Positions 34,430-45,726 of a DNA stretch of 46,710 nucleotides are shown here, in pieces. Position 1 is the first letter of the stretch. Each line of letters starts with the position of its first letter. A program made the translations under genes and the position numbers. The notes beneath the pieces are model-generated. The model did no database searches. It had not been told where the DNA came from and saw only the letters and a list, made by a program, of their open reading frames with translations. Source of the stretch: Rhizopus sp. PT2906 (taxonomy: Eukaryota; Mucoromycota; Mucoromycetes; Mucorales; Rhizopodaceae); the NCBI GenBank assembly GCA_025529335.1, contig JAMYHX010000343.1:1-46710 (forward strand), written 5' to 3'.

Positions 34430-36130
34430 GTCATCTCTGCTAAACAATACAATTGTTGATCTAAAAGTAATAAATTCTTTCCATTTGAATGCCATCTTGC
34501 TTTTCTGATAAAGAAGTCGCCTACTCTATTAGTTAGTATCTGTTTATTTTGCTGTTGTTTTCTCTCTCTCTCTCTTTTTTTTTTACTTGTTGGTACTGTG
34601 GATGGTATAAACTCTATTCCTTCTTCGGCAGTCAATTTCATAAAATGTATATTTTCATCGCCGCAAACAATTGCCAATATACCATCTTCCCTTGGATTCC
34701 ATAGGATTTGTTTAATAGTGTTTCTAAATAAGATAATATAACGGCATATTAAGCGATTTACATCCCAAATCCATAATGCGGTTGGTATATTATCTAATGC
34801 TTAATGATTAACATAAAGGATTGCATTACACTATAAGCTTGTAGTTTACCATTTCTACTGGCAAGATAGTTTCCGTCTTTACTGAATTGGCATACTCCGA
34901 TCCCTACTTTTGGGTTAGGTTGATTGTAGTCTAATCTAAGAGAGGGTAAATTAAATGGTCTTTTTACAATGATTTGATCTACATGACAATAGAGATTCAG
35001 TACATGGATATCTTGTTTTATATAGTCATTACATGCAATCACTGTTTCCAGTGTAGGTATTTGTGGTTTAGCAAAGGTTGTCTCTTCAAACAATTGCTAT
35101 CGTTCCATTGAATAAATGAACTTTGTAGATTAAAATGCTCTTACTATGTGTGCAGTACTATTATTTAGAGTAGAGGGATGTTCTAATGTGGTGATCAAGT
35201 TCCATGACATTGTTGATAAAAGATGTATCTACATAAACTATTAGTTATCAAGTTTGTTACAAGAACACAACCATACTGTTTGATCATAATTTCCTATTGC
35301 CAACAGTTTCCTATCTTGACTCCAATTGACTGTCTTTATGCCTAGCCCATGTTCATATCCACTATATGTTGTACATAGATAACCATCAGGTCGATAAACA
35401 GAAAGTGTATGCTAATGTAAAGCAATTAACCTATCTGTCTCCTATATCCTTGTATAAACATTTACATATAAGCAATTATCCCAGATGGCAATACATGAGC
35501 TATCAGGAGACCACTTCATGTTATCCAAGTCAACCGTGTTTACTTCAAACTGTTGTAAGGATATAAATGATGCACTGTGATAAATGCCCAGGACGTCTTT
35601 CCCTGAGCGTTTGTGGGTCACGGCAGTATATTTCCCATCCGGGCTGGTTTCGATACATTTGTCTCTAAACTTTACATTGTTGATGTATCTCTGCTCCTTC
35701 TTTGACAGATTCCATATTGCTAAACGCGACTAAAAAGTAGTACTGTTTAGTCTTTATTTTTTCAATGTTTTCTCTTTTTTACACCCATTTCTGCTGTACA
35801 CAGTATACTCTTGGAATCAGCTGTCCACTGAGCTAAAGCAATAGGAAAACTAGGATCTCTAACATGTGCAGTCCATTTGGGATCCATGATGGAATGGACT
35901 TCAATTCGCGAAAATTCATAGTTTACTGTCAATATACACTCTGAATTAGGTGACCATTGGATATAGTTGATAGACCTTGAACACTCAAACACGTGAATAA
36001 CCGGTAGTTCTTCCCCTGATCTTCTAATGACAAGTCTATTGGCTACAGCATTTGCTACATATTGTCCATCAGGTGATATTTTCACTTGATAGAAGGCATG
36101 AGAGCAAAGATTACTAAATGTTATTTTCAT
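34426..36130 (-). CDS. WRAP73: WRAP73/Wdr8 WD-repeat protein (spindle-pole/centrosome factor)
   Basis: WD40 protein with several exons on the minus strand. It starts MKITFSNLCS, with VKISPDGQYVANAVANRLVIR as the first blade, then YIQWSPNSECILTV, LAQWTADSKSILC, SRLAIWNLSKKEQ, MKWSPDSSCIAIWDN, SGYEHGLGIKTVNWSQDRKLLAIGNYD, NPKVGIGVCQFSKDGNYLASRN, ILWNPREDGILAIVCGDENI, and a last exon RWHSNGKNLLLLDQQLYCLAEMT. Blade order, the 'LGIK.V.WS' segment and the 'N.K.GIG...FS.D..ylA.RND' segment are those of WRAP73. In fission yeast Wdr8 works with Msd1 and the kinesin Pkl1 to anchor microtubule minus ends at the spindle pole; the same role is inferred. Its ATG lies only 29 bases after the stop of the BCL7-type gene on the same strand, and its stop overlaps that of ALT1 by bases. 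Confidence 0.88.
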
Positions 36131-36159
36131 TATAGAGAAAAGAAAAAAAAAATATTTTA

Positions 36160-36965
36160 TTATTGTAAAGTGTTGGCTTTATTTTCTGTGACATCTTCCA
36201 TTGTCTCGTCTTCAGCATTGCTAGGCATAGGTGTATTATTTTCTGTAAAAGTGTTGGGTGTAGCAGCAGCAGAATCTGTCATCAGGTCATCGTCTGTCAT
36301 GTGCACTTGAGCATGAGGTGCAAATGCTGGGTGTTTAGATGGATCATTTATATTATCAACATCGTTATCTTCATCTTCATTATCTAACGATGGCTCTGGT
36401 TCTTCATCAGATATATCATCTAACTTTGGTGTATGAGACCGTTTCTCATCGTCTTCTTGTTCTTGTTGAATAGCATCAATTGCTTTATTGATTACAGGTC
36501 CATTGTTTACTTTTGTTTCTGGTTCAATCTTTACTGCTTCTTCCATATTTACATCCTTTGTTTCGTTACTAATATCCTTGGGTATGAATGTTATTACAGA
36601 TAAATCATACAAAATAATAGTGATTTTACTTGAGTTGTCTCCACAAGATCTGCCTCAGGTTCACTTTCTTCATCTTGCTCAAACTCAATTTGTCTTTCAG
36701 CTATTATAAAAGATTAAAATCAGAGCCTTCTTTTTTACTTGTTTATCTTTTTTATATTTACATTTGACCCATTTATATGTTTGAAATGTCTTTGAATTAG
36801 AATGCAATGCCCACTTTTTATCCCTAAGACACAAGTTAATTAACATGGTTTTCAAACCAAATGACTAAAATACCATGCTTGGACTGGTTGAGACAATGCT
36901 CTTAATAAACGATCATTATCAGACGTATTATATTTTCTTTCGCGATATCTGCTATTCAGTGACAT
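36160..36965 (-). CDS. BCL7-domain protein (SWI/SNF-associated type)
   Basis: 213 aa from four exons: 36965-36874, 36823-36762, 36700-36630 and 36576-36160. The first 51 residues carry the BCL7 signature: LLRALSQPVQAWDKKWALHS then KTFQTYKWVK, to be compared with the 'I.KWEKKWV.....L.IYKWVP' of animal BCL7 proteins. The remainder is very acidic and Pro/Asn/Thr-rich without folded-looking parts, also as in BCL7. In animals BCL7 proteins are small subunits of SWI/SNF (BAF) remodellers that contact the nucleosome acidic patch; a similar role is inferred. The motif is split over two introns and is invisible without splicing, so it is easily missed in raw frames. It is followed after 29 bases by WRAP73. 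Confidence 0.72.
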
Positions 36966-37579
36966 GGTTTAACAAGTTTAGAGAAGAACATAAAAATGTG
37001 AAAGCAAAATATCAAGTACCACGTGACTTGCTCTACGGGCCCACCACACCTTCATTTTGAACAGCGCATTCAAGATATATTGTTATTCCAAAGTAACTAG
37101 GCAAGGTTATAGCCGTATTCATAATGCTATATTTTGTTTGTTCATTTTGTTTAATTAGATAATCTACTATCATGATATAGGATTTTATCTTACTAATAAA
37201 TCATTATACCTCTTTTTTCATTTTAATCCAAGGAACAAAAATAGTAGATACCTGAAGCACGGTATTGAACGGCAATAGGGCAGCTTTTGTAATCACTTGA
37301 GGAAATATTGACCGCAAACAAGTTTGATATGTTGTATATAGACAAAGCTGACTTTCATGTCATGCTTTAGATCATTACCATTACTTTAATGCACAAGATT
37401 ACTATAACTTTTTGGGGTTCTGTCAAAGATAGAATATAAAGCTGGATAGTCAATGACGTTATTTTGTACATGAATACAGATGTTTTATTTCTGTAAGAAT
37501 GAAGTATGTATATGCAAATATGCTTTTACAACAAACAAGTGAATGCTTTCTTATTATTAGAGATATCGTTGCTACGGAT
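36966..37579. other. Intergenic region: BCL7-type promoter and PGK1 3' end
   Basis: Nothing gene-like seen. The two genes are on the same strand (minus), so this holds the PGK1 terminator side (right) and the BCL7-type promoter (left). It would also drive WRAP73 if the two are co-transcribed. A/T-rich, without clear motifs. Confidence 0.45.
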
Positions 37580-38957
37580 TCAGTTCTTGCTGGAAAGAGC
37601 AGTGACACCAGGGAGTTCCTTGCCTTCAAGAAGTTCAAGAGAGGCACCACCACCTGTAGAGATGTGAGAAACCTTATCTCCAGCGCCCCACTTGAGAGCA
37701 GCAGTGGCAGTATCACCACCACCAATGATGGTAGTAGCGCCTTCCTTAGTAGCTTCGATAACGGCTTCAAGGACGGATTTTGTACCGTTAGCAAAAGCAT
37801 CGAATTCGAATACACCAGAGGGACCGTTCCAGACAATAGTCTTGGATTTTAAGATTTCCTCACGGAATAATTTAGAAGATTGTTCACCACAGTCAAGACC
37901 CATCCAGTCATCAGGGATACCGTCAGCATCGGTAGCATAGCCTGTCTTGGCATTAGCGTCAAATTTATCAGCAGTAATAAAGTCGACAGGGAAGACGAGC
38001 TTGACATTCTTTTCAGCAGCCTTCTTGACGAGGTTATCAACCAACTTGGCACCAGCTTCATCGAAAAGTGAGGTACCGATCTAAAAATTTTAAATGTGGG
38101 ATGAGCATCGGTATTTGAACTATGTTTCCCCAAATGGTAAACCCATGATATATTATTACCTTGACGTTATTGAGAGTCTTTTTGAAAGTGAAAGCCATAC
38201 CACCACAGATGATCAAAGCGTTTACCTTATCAAGCATGTTTTCAATTAATTGAATCTTATCAGAGACCTTGGCACCACCAAGAATGGCAAGGAAAGGACG
38301 AGAGGGATTCTCGAGAGCCTTGGCAAAGTATTCGAGTTCCTTTTGCATAAGGAAACCAGCAGCGCGCTGAGGAAGGTCAACACCGACCATAGAGGAGTGA
38401 GCACGGTGAGCAGTACCGAAGGCATCATTGACATAAACATCAGCAAGAGAAGTCAAGGAAGCACGGAACTTTTGGACAGCTTCAGGATCAGCCTTGACCT
38501 TTTGGCCATCCTTCTTGGCAGAACCTTCTTCTTCGATATGGAAACGAAGATTTTCCAAGAGAATGACCTTACCGCCAGTAGCAGATTGGCAGGCTTTTTC
38601 AACTTCGGGACCAACACAGTCGTTGAGGAATTGAACAGGCTTATTCAAGAGTTTTTCTACTTCGGCAGCAACAGGCTTGAGAGAGTACTTGTCAACAACT
38701 TCACCGTTAGGACGACCGAGGTGAGACATCAAGATGACAGCAGATGCACCATTATCAAGAGCATATTGAACAGTAGGAAGAGCTTGAACAATACGGTTAT
38801 TATTGGTGATAGCACCATCCTTCATAGGGACATTAAAATCAACACTAGACAAAAAAATGAGCATAGTGTTCACCTTGAACGCGTTCACTTACCGAATGAG
38901 GACACGCTTATCCTTAAGATCGAGGTCACGAATGGAGAGTTTGTTTGATAAAGACAT
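37580..38957 (-). CDS. PGK1: Phosphoglycerate kinase
   Basis: Glycolytic enzyme making ATP and 3-phosphoglycerate from 1,3-bisphosphoglycerate, cytosolic. Three exons, about 417 aa, the usual length. Seen: MSLSNKLSIRDL, VLIRVDFNVPMKDG (across intron 1), LMSHLGRPNG, LLENLRFHIEE, VYVNDAFGTAHRAHSS, LAILGGAKVSDKI, IVWNGPSGVFEF, and the nucleotide loop GGGDTATAALKWG, ending ISTGGGASLELLEGKELPGV. Codon choice is strongly biased (AAG, TTC, GTC and similar) compared with its neighbours, as expected of a highly expressed gene; this bias leaves long meaningless open frames on the opposite strand. Intron 1 starts in the Arg codon of VLIR and intron 2 follows NNVK. Confidence 0.97.
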
Positions 38958-39403
38958 TGCTGAGAAATGATGTTTAAAACGAAAAGAAAAAGAAGAAAAA
39001 GAGAATTTATTTAGCATTAATATACTTTCTCGAAAAAAAAAAATCATGACTTCACAAAAAAAAATATCCAGCATTATCTATTGGACGATGTGTCCTCGAT
39101 GGGGATTCGGAATTTCATTAGACTTTGAACGCGTACTTTAATATGAAAGCACATGCTTGCTGTATTACAACAATGCTCGTATCTTTAAACGTCAACCTTT
39201 CTTTCTTTGCTTCTTTCTTTCTTGTTTATGAAAAGGACAAAAGAAAGAATCGGACAAAAAAAGTACAAGATATCATATCACTGATTTAATCTATGATAAA
39301 CTTTTTCTCTTTCACTTAGAGATCATATGTCACACGTTTAGCAAATAGATTCCATGTCCGATGTTATTATAGATATCCTCAGAACATTTCATGTTTTTTA
39401 TTA
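38958..39403. promoter_or_regulatory. PGK1 promoter region
   Basis: About 450 bases between the stop of the upstream same-strand gene and the PGK1 start. Reading on the minus strand toward PGK1 it contains AAAGAAAG-rich purine stretches (complement of 39198-39221). No gene seen. A strong promoter is expected from the codon bias of PGK1; no specific element is claimed. Confidence 0.5.
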
Positions 39404-40823
39404 CTATTTATCCTTTGCTATATGATCTTTATGACGTTTACCACCACCAGCCTAGGTCGTTATTAATACACTTTATAGGTCAAACAGCATAATTATTTAC
39501 CTGAACCACTTTTGATATCAGTCTGTCCACCACCCCTCTATCATTTTCGCACCATTCAACAGTCCATCGTTCACCATCTTGAAAGTTTTCCATATCAACC
39601 CAACTACCAAATACTGGTCTGTTATCCAATGGTACCTTTCTTCCTGATGCTGTTGTTATAGAAACAATCTTTCTTGTTCTGAATGTAGCAATGATATGAA
39701 TTTTTTCCGCCAAAGATAAACCTGTTTCTGTAGGTGATACATCTATCCAGACTCTATGTTCCTTATTGATCGATTGAACGGTGATCTGTCTCGTTTTCTC
39801 TATTTTGAATTAGTTTACAATAGAATAAGAATATCAATTCTTACTTTCATTCTTTGCACTAGTGTCCTTCTTTTCGCTCTTGTTATCCACAGGTGGATCA
39901 GACAGTGTCTGTGGAATAATTCGTTGATGAGGAGCCAAGGCTGGAGTGGTCATTATGCTGGGTGTCATATTAGGAGCCATCATGGGCGTTGGTTGTATAT
40001 ATTGAGGATATTCATGTTGTGAAAGGTCGGAATGATATTCTATTGGAGGGTGCATTGGAGGATAATTTGGATACATTGATGATGCCATGGCTGGGTAAGC
40101 ATCTGCAGCTGTCTGTGGTGGCTGAGGGTAAGGATGTATTTCTTGGCTGTATAACAAAGGATATGTGGGGTGATGTTGAATGAATCCTACAGGATGTTGT
40201 TGAACAGGATTCATATAGATAGAACTATCAGTATCAACGGGGTTATATTCGACAGGTGGTAAAGGTTCTTGTTGTTGTTGTTGTTGTTGATGTATTGGTT
40301 CTTGAGGAAGTGGTTTACGATTCAACTGAGTACTAAATAAGGGTGCAGACTGTCTTCTCAAATGGTGTTCCTCTTGTATGAGCTGAGCATGGCGTGGTTT
40401 AGCTGACATTTTCCAATTTTCTGTTTCTTTTCTAGTCCTCCAACTCTCTTTATTTTTCGATGTCTTCCATTGTTCCTCTGTTAGTGAACGTGTTCTTGAT
40501 TTATTTATAGTAGTTGACAATATATTCGAAGGTTGTAAATTCAGCTTCAAAAAATTTACGATGATTAAAACAAAATACTTGATAATAACAACCTATTTAC
40601 CTGGTTTATATTCTGTTGATGATAATAAGTATCTTCATGCATGGGGGCAATATGCTCCATAGGATATCTATACGCTTGATCTATAATAAGAAAGAGAAAG
40701 AAAAAGAAAAGAGGAATATATATAAAAGAAAAAGAATTTTTTTTTTAAAAAAAAAAAAAACAATTTACCAAAAAAGAAAATTTGCCTGCATATGTTTTCA
40801 CTGTCAAGAATACACTTTTTCAT
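39404..40823 (-). CDS. Unrecognised protein: Pro/Gln-rich middle and compact C-terminal domain
   Basis: Function not recognised. Five exons proposed: a short first one from 40823 (MKKCILDSENICRQ), then DQAYRYPMEHIAPMHED, then the long exon around 40550-39844, one at about 39795-39500, and a last short exon ending KRHKDHIAKDK at 39404. The first exon is the least certain. The middle 200 residues are low-complexity, rich in Pro, Gln, Tyr and His, with a Gln run (CAA codons near 40270) and many YPxYPP-type motifs. The end is different: about 100 residues with regular folding pattern, including RVWIDVSPTETGLSLAE, KIHIIATFRTRKIVSIT, then GRKVPLDNRPVFGSW and GERWTVEW. This segment looks conserved, probably mostly beta structure. 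It could be a regulatory or nucleic-acid-associated factor, but nothing in the sequence proves it. Divergent from the TPR gene, with 195 bases between start codons. Confidence 0.65.
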
Positions 40824-41018
40824 TATATGAATTACTTTTATTGCATAGTAAATGACTGTAAGGATAAAAAGATACCCCGATTAAATTTGTTCTCCCTTCT
40901 TCTTCTCTCCTCCGATTAGGTTTCACACATAAGTTATTCTCCAGTTTTTGTGCCTCTTTCACACTCTCTTTCGCTTTCTTTTTTTTATTTTTTACTTTTT
41001 TTTTTTTATTATTATTTC

Positions 41019-43197
41019 ATGCCACTCCTTAATATTAGTTCTCCAAAAAAGAAAAGACCGGAAGTTTTAGATAGAAATGTAAAGTCTGCGTCTAATATGT
41101 CTACTCTCTCTTTACGTACTATCAGTCGTATGGGTCAGTCTATGAGTTCAATGCTACCACGACAGAGAGAACCCTCCGAGGAGATGATCATGACAGACAA
41201 AACGGATACTGCAACATTAAACATAACCCAAAAACAATGGGATATTGCGCAGCAAAACCTATTATTAGATATCATTGAAGTACGCAAGGCAATGGATTTA
41301 TTTTTGAATTCACAAATTTCAGAGGCAGAAAGCATGTTGGGTCCAAAGCGCTACTCATCACTCTATCACTCCTTGGGTCATGCGTTCATTTTGTTCTTGA
41401 AGAGTTTAATGACCTTCCAACAAACTGATATTGAAGCTGCTATTGATGCCTTGAAGGAAACAATTCAATTAGCTGATGCATTCAGAAAAAAGGACTCTGG
41501 TTGGGTAGGAAGCATAACTACATGGGTCAAAGGACTTTCTGTTCAAGACATAAAGAATATGTCTAGACTACATCGCCATGCTGTAAGTATATAAAAACGG
41601 AATATCAATTTGGAATCCATGTATCCAATACAATCCATAGGAACTAATATTTGCCGAATCATACTTATTGAAAGCTCTTGTTTGTATCATTCATGATGAA
41701 AGCTTTGTCTCTTTCTTAAGAGAAGGTCTTCATGTTCGATCGAGCTATAATACTTATAAAGTGCTACAAAAGTTCTTATTACATGTAAAGGAAGAGGCAG
41801 CTGCAGGAAAAGATGTCACGGGATTCGAGCTAGACGATCACTTTACCTCAGGTGTATCACTTGGCGTCGGTCTATTTCATATCATGATATCACTCTTACC
41901 CGCTTCTGTTATGAAAGTAGTTGAATTCATTGGGTTTACAAGTGATCGTGCTTATGGTTTGGAAATATTGGAAAATGTGGGTGGTTGGGAAGAATACGAA
42001 GATTTACCACCACCTCAAGAACCAGACGAAGGCTTACGTAGACAATTCTGTGATATGGCTCTATTACTGTACCATATCATATTGTCAAAGTTAATTCCTC
42101 TATCCAACGTTGATGAAAAATTAGCCGAACGAGTCCTTGAATACAACTTGAAATTATATCCATCAGGCGTATTTTTCTTGTATTTCTCTGGTAGACAACT
42201 TGGCGCAAAGGGTCAACTCGATGAAGCAAAATCTCAATTTCAAAAGGCGATCGATACCCAAAAGGACTGGAAACAATTACAACACATGTGCTATTGGGAA
42301 CTTGGTTTGATCAGCTTATTACAACAAGATTGGCAATCTAGCAATAAGATCTATACCACTCTGTATAAGGAAAGCAACTGGTCTAAAGCCGTTTACAGCT
42401 ATTTAAAGGCTCTCTCATTCTATATGGTAGCATCTACAAAGAATACAGGTTCTGATGAATATAAGGATTTGATGAAACAAGCATCAGAGATTATGCACAA
42501 AGTAACAGGCGCTAAGCAAAAAATTGCTGGTAAATCTATTCCCTTGGAAAAGTTTGTAGCAAGAAAAGCTCGTAAATTCATTGCACAGAACAACAGACTG
42601 ATACTCCCTGACCTTGAGACATTGAATGCGTTTAATGCCATTGATTTCATGAACAAGGATTTGGTGTCAAAGAATGTAGAAAGAGTAGACAAGCAAATAC
42701 ATGAATTAACTACAACTACTCAACCAACCGAAGCACTCAATTACTATGATGATCTTTGCTTGTGCCACTACCTCCGCGCTATCTTGCTCCGTCAACTGAT
42801 GAGTCGATCAGTTGATAGTAAAGAAGAGAGCCATGCGCAAGAAAAGTATCAAGAATCCATCCGCTATGTCATGGATAACGCAAATAAGATACAATTGGAT
42901 CATTATATATACTATTTTACTCGATACGAGGAAGCACGTATGATGGTCATGCAGGAGAATTATGAAGCTGCTCAAGATATTGTAAAGAGTATAATCAAAG
43001 CAAGTGAAAAAGGACAGTTCAATGTAGGTGCTGGACCACATGCAAAGAACAAATATAGCTTAGAAAGCGCCTTGTTGTTTAAATGTCACAACTGTTTGAC
43101 GGAAATAGAGTTATTGATGTCGAATTCTGCCAATACAGAAACAGCAGGCACTTCTTCTTCTTCCTCATCCTTTGTTTCAGCTAATGACAAACAATGA
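41019..43197 (+). CDS. IML2: Iml2/TTC39-family tetratricopeptide protein
   Basis: Two exons (41019-41582, 41641-43197), about 706 aa. The N-terminus has a basic Ser-rich stretch; the body is helical repeat. Family features: FLNSQISEAESMLGPKRYSSLYHSLGHAFILFLKS-type opening (seen in pieces), ELIFAESYLLKALVCIIHDESFVSFLREGLHVR, SGVSLGVGLFHIMISLLPASVMKVVEFIGFTSDR, SGVFFLYFSGRQLGAKGQLDEAKSQFQKAI, WELGLISLLQQDWQ, and a Ser-rich tail. In yeast Iml2 is linked to lipid-droplet and inclusion-body clearance, and TTC39 proteins to lipid regulation; applying this here is inference. The exon junction is phase 0 (CATGCT|gtaagt ... atag|GAACTA). Confidence 0.9.
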
Positions 43198-43293
43198 TAG
43201 GCTAATTGTGTCATATTTGAAATAAAATGTTAACTTTTAAATTAGAATCTCTCTCTTTTTGTAAGAGATACAATTTTATTATCTCTGTGTTTT

Positions 43294-45062
43294 TTATAAT
43301 TTGGAAAAGTGTGTTCTAGGATACATCTTGTCATAAGCATAGCTTCCCAAATAGTCCTTTGGATTTGCTACAAAATGGTCTTGTAAGTTTCGAATATCGA
43401 CCATTTCAGGCTTTATCTGATCAATAGAAGTCACACCCATCAAGCGCATAACCATCTCAAACTCGTTCTGGTATTATATATATATTAGCACATGTTATAT
43501 ACAAGTGGTATTTTATAGGATTTACCTGTAATAATTCTAAAAGCCGTTCTACGCCTGCCTCTCCATAGGACGACATAGCATACTATACAAGATATAAGGG
43601 GTGTGCTTAGTGTGTATGTTTTCTATAACTTACGAGTGATGGGCGACCAATGCCAACACCTTTAGCACCTAGTGCTATGGCTTTAAAGATATCGCTACCA
43701 CGACGAATACCACCATCCACATATACTTCAAACCCTTCATCCAGCTTTTCTCTCTTGAGAGCGGACATAACTTCAGGTAGAATTTCAATAGCAGAAGGAG
43801 CAAAATCAAGTTGTCTACCACCATGGTTAGAGACCACAATACCTTGGCAACCGTGTTTTGCCGCAAGGACAGCATCCTCGGGTGTTTGTATTCCCTTGAT
43901 AAGAATAGGCATTTTTGTGATACTCTTGAACCAAGCTATATCATCCCAACACAAAGAAGGATCTATAAACTTACTAATAGCCCGTGCAGCACCTTCATCT
44001 CGACGCATTTCGGTAGCACTACGTTCAATTTCTTCCGGAGCATCCAATGAATACTTTTGACGCATGTCCTTTTCTCGACGACCTATCATTTGATAATATG
44101 GATCAATATAAACAAAGCCCGTACTTATTTATCCTGATTTTTTTTTTTTTACCAAGCTGTGGGGCATCGGCTGTAATAAATAAACCCTTCATTCCTCTTT
44201 TTTCAGCATGACGAATAAAGGTTTCTGTCACTTTGCGATTAGAATTCACATAGAGCTGTAACCATTGTGATTGATGAGGAACACTAGCGTTCACAATTTC
44301 ATCAAAAGAGCAGGATGACAAGGTTGAAATCATTTGAATCACATTCCTTTTTGCAGCTGCTCTTGTCAAGACCACTTCACCTTCTCGGTGACCTAATTTT
44401 CCTAATGCAGTAGCTGTGATATACAAAGGAAACGAAACGCGGGTACCGAGCATAGTCGTTGAGGGATCCACGTCTTGCACATTGACCATGACACGAGGCT
44501 TAAACCAGATACGATGATAAGCATTGTGATTTTCTCTCATAGTGATCTCGTCATCGGCACCTGATGAATAATAAGCCCACGCGTCAGACTTTAACACGGT
44601 TTTAGCAACAGCTACAGGCTCATGTTTAGTTCTGATACAAGAGAAAAAAGGTTGTATGTTACCTTCAAAGTCAAATGAATTATACATTTCTTCTAATCGA
44701 GGCATATTTTCTCTAGCAATTCTAACTCGTTTATCTTCTTCTGTTTCCACTTTTTCAACCTTTGCGAGTGCTTCAGGATCAACCTCTCCTTTACATACAT
44801 CTGGAGATAAAAAGCGTTGAATGATATCAGGAGGATGAATAGGGTCAAATGCATCGGTAGCATCCTTTCCAGCATACTTTAGTATCACTTTCTGACCACC
44901 GGGATGCTCAGGTAAGAAATTAGTGAGATCATAAACTTTCCCATGAATAATAACCCAGATATCATCTTGTTCAAGTTAATAAACGGTTTGATGGATGCTA
45001 TATGATCCTAGTGTACCTTTGGTATTATGTTTTTCAACTTCTTGTAATGATATGACCGCCAT
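43294..45062 (-). CDS. CYB2: Flavocytochrome b2-type L-lactate (2-hydroxy acid) dehydrogenase
   Basis: FMN-dependent 2-hydroxy-acid dehydrogenase with an N-terminal cytochrome b5 domain. Several exons on the minus strand. Seen: MAVISLQEVEKHNTK, then IIHGKVYDLTNFLPEHPGGQ (haem-binding HPGG), then the FMN barrel: AWAYYSSGADDEITMRENH, RVMVNVQDVDPSTTMLG, ATALGKLGHREGEVVLTRAA, FITADAPQLG/RREKDMRQK, ILIKGIQTPEDAV, VVSNHGGRQLDFAPS (catalytic His and Arg), VYVDGGIRRGSDIFKA, and a C-terminus NEFEMVMRLMGVTSID. The start leads directly into the b5 domain, with no room for the mitochondrial presequence known from yeast Cyb2, so location is open. A 51-nt intron (about 44666-44616) is open in frame, so its retention would only insert 17 residues. 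Confidence 0.93.
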
Positions 45063-45354
45063 AGCCTCTGTGTTATTAATGCAAGTAAAGAGAAAAAAAA
45101 AGCAGAAAACGACAGAAAGGGCAGCTGCTTTAAATCTGGGGAAAAAAAAAATGGAGAAAAAAAAATATTACCCGGCTAGTCTCCGAAAGCATTGTCCAAT
45201 CAAAGCTTCCAGGCACATAAAGGCATAATGCATTGCTGCAGTCATTTATGTCATGTCGTCTTATTGTTTGATGTATAATCAGTGATTTATTCAAGGCTTG
45301 TAAAAGCGAACTAAAAAAAAGGGTTGAACATGGGAGAAATGAATAAAGGATAAA

Positions 45355-45356
<2 letters not shown>
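45063..45356. promoter_or_regulatory. Upstream region of the lactate dehydrogenase gene
   Basis: About 290 bases before the start codon, with A-runs at 45090-45100, 45143-45151 and 45160-45166 on the plus strand (T-runs in the direction of the gene). No other gene seen. Confidence 0.45.
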
Positions 45357-45400
<44 letters not shown>

Positions 45401-45708
45401 AAAGGATTTGCTCTGGGAAAAATAGTTGTAAAATGATGGCACACAAATGACTCTTTAGGAAACGCTTTAGCCATTGAAACACATACATGTACAACATACG
45501 TAATAAATATCTCTGGTAATACTATAAACTTTGATTTATCAATATGCTCATTTGCAAGTTCACTACAAGATGGATAATTCTTGGTTAAGGTTGAAGCCAA
45601 ACGACCTTTATCACAATAATTACTAATGCCGTCAGACATCGATTTTGGGAATATAATTTCATAAGACAGAGATGTCAGAAAGAGAAACTGATCTTGAAAG
45701 AGCGACAT
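45357..45708 (-). pseudogene. Possible retroposed fragment with poly-A tail (minus strand)
   Basis: A minus-strand open stretch from 45708 of about 100 codons (MSLFQDQFLFLTSLSYEI..., ...HFTTIFPRANPLVK) runs straight into 41 A (T at 45357-45397 on the plus strand). An open stretch that ends in a pure long A tract on the same strand fits the 3' end of a retroposed transcript or retroelement. I do not recognise the protein. It could also be chance, because slippage tracts are common in this window. Confidence 0.3.
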
Positions 45709-45726
45709 ATAGTTGGTTATGCATAA

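Noticed and set aside
38250..38948. Plus-strand open frame of 232 codons opposite PGK1
   Set aside because: It is antisense to a clear PGK1 and arises from its strong codon bias; other long antisense frames in the same gene have the same cause.
43650..44060. Plus-strand frame of 136 codons opposite the lactate dehydrogenase
   Set aside because: Antisense shadow; the minus strand shows conserved flavin-domain motifs over the same bases.
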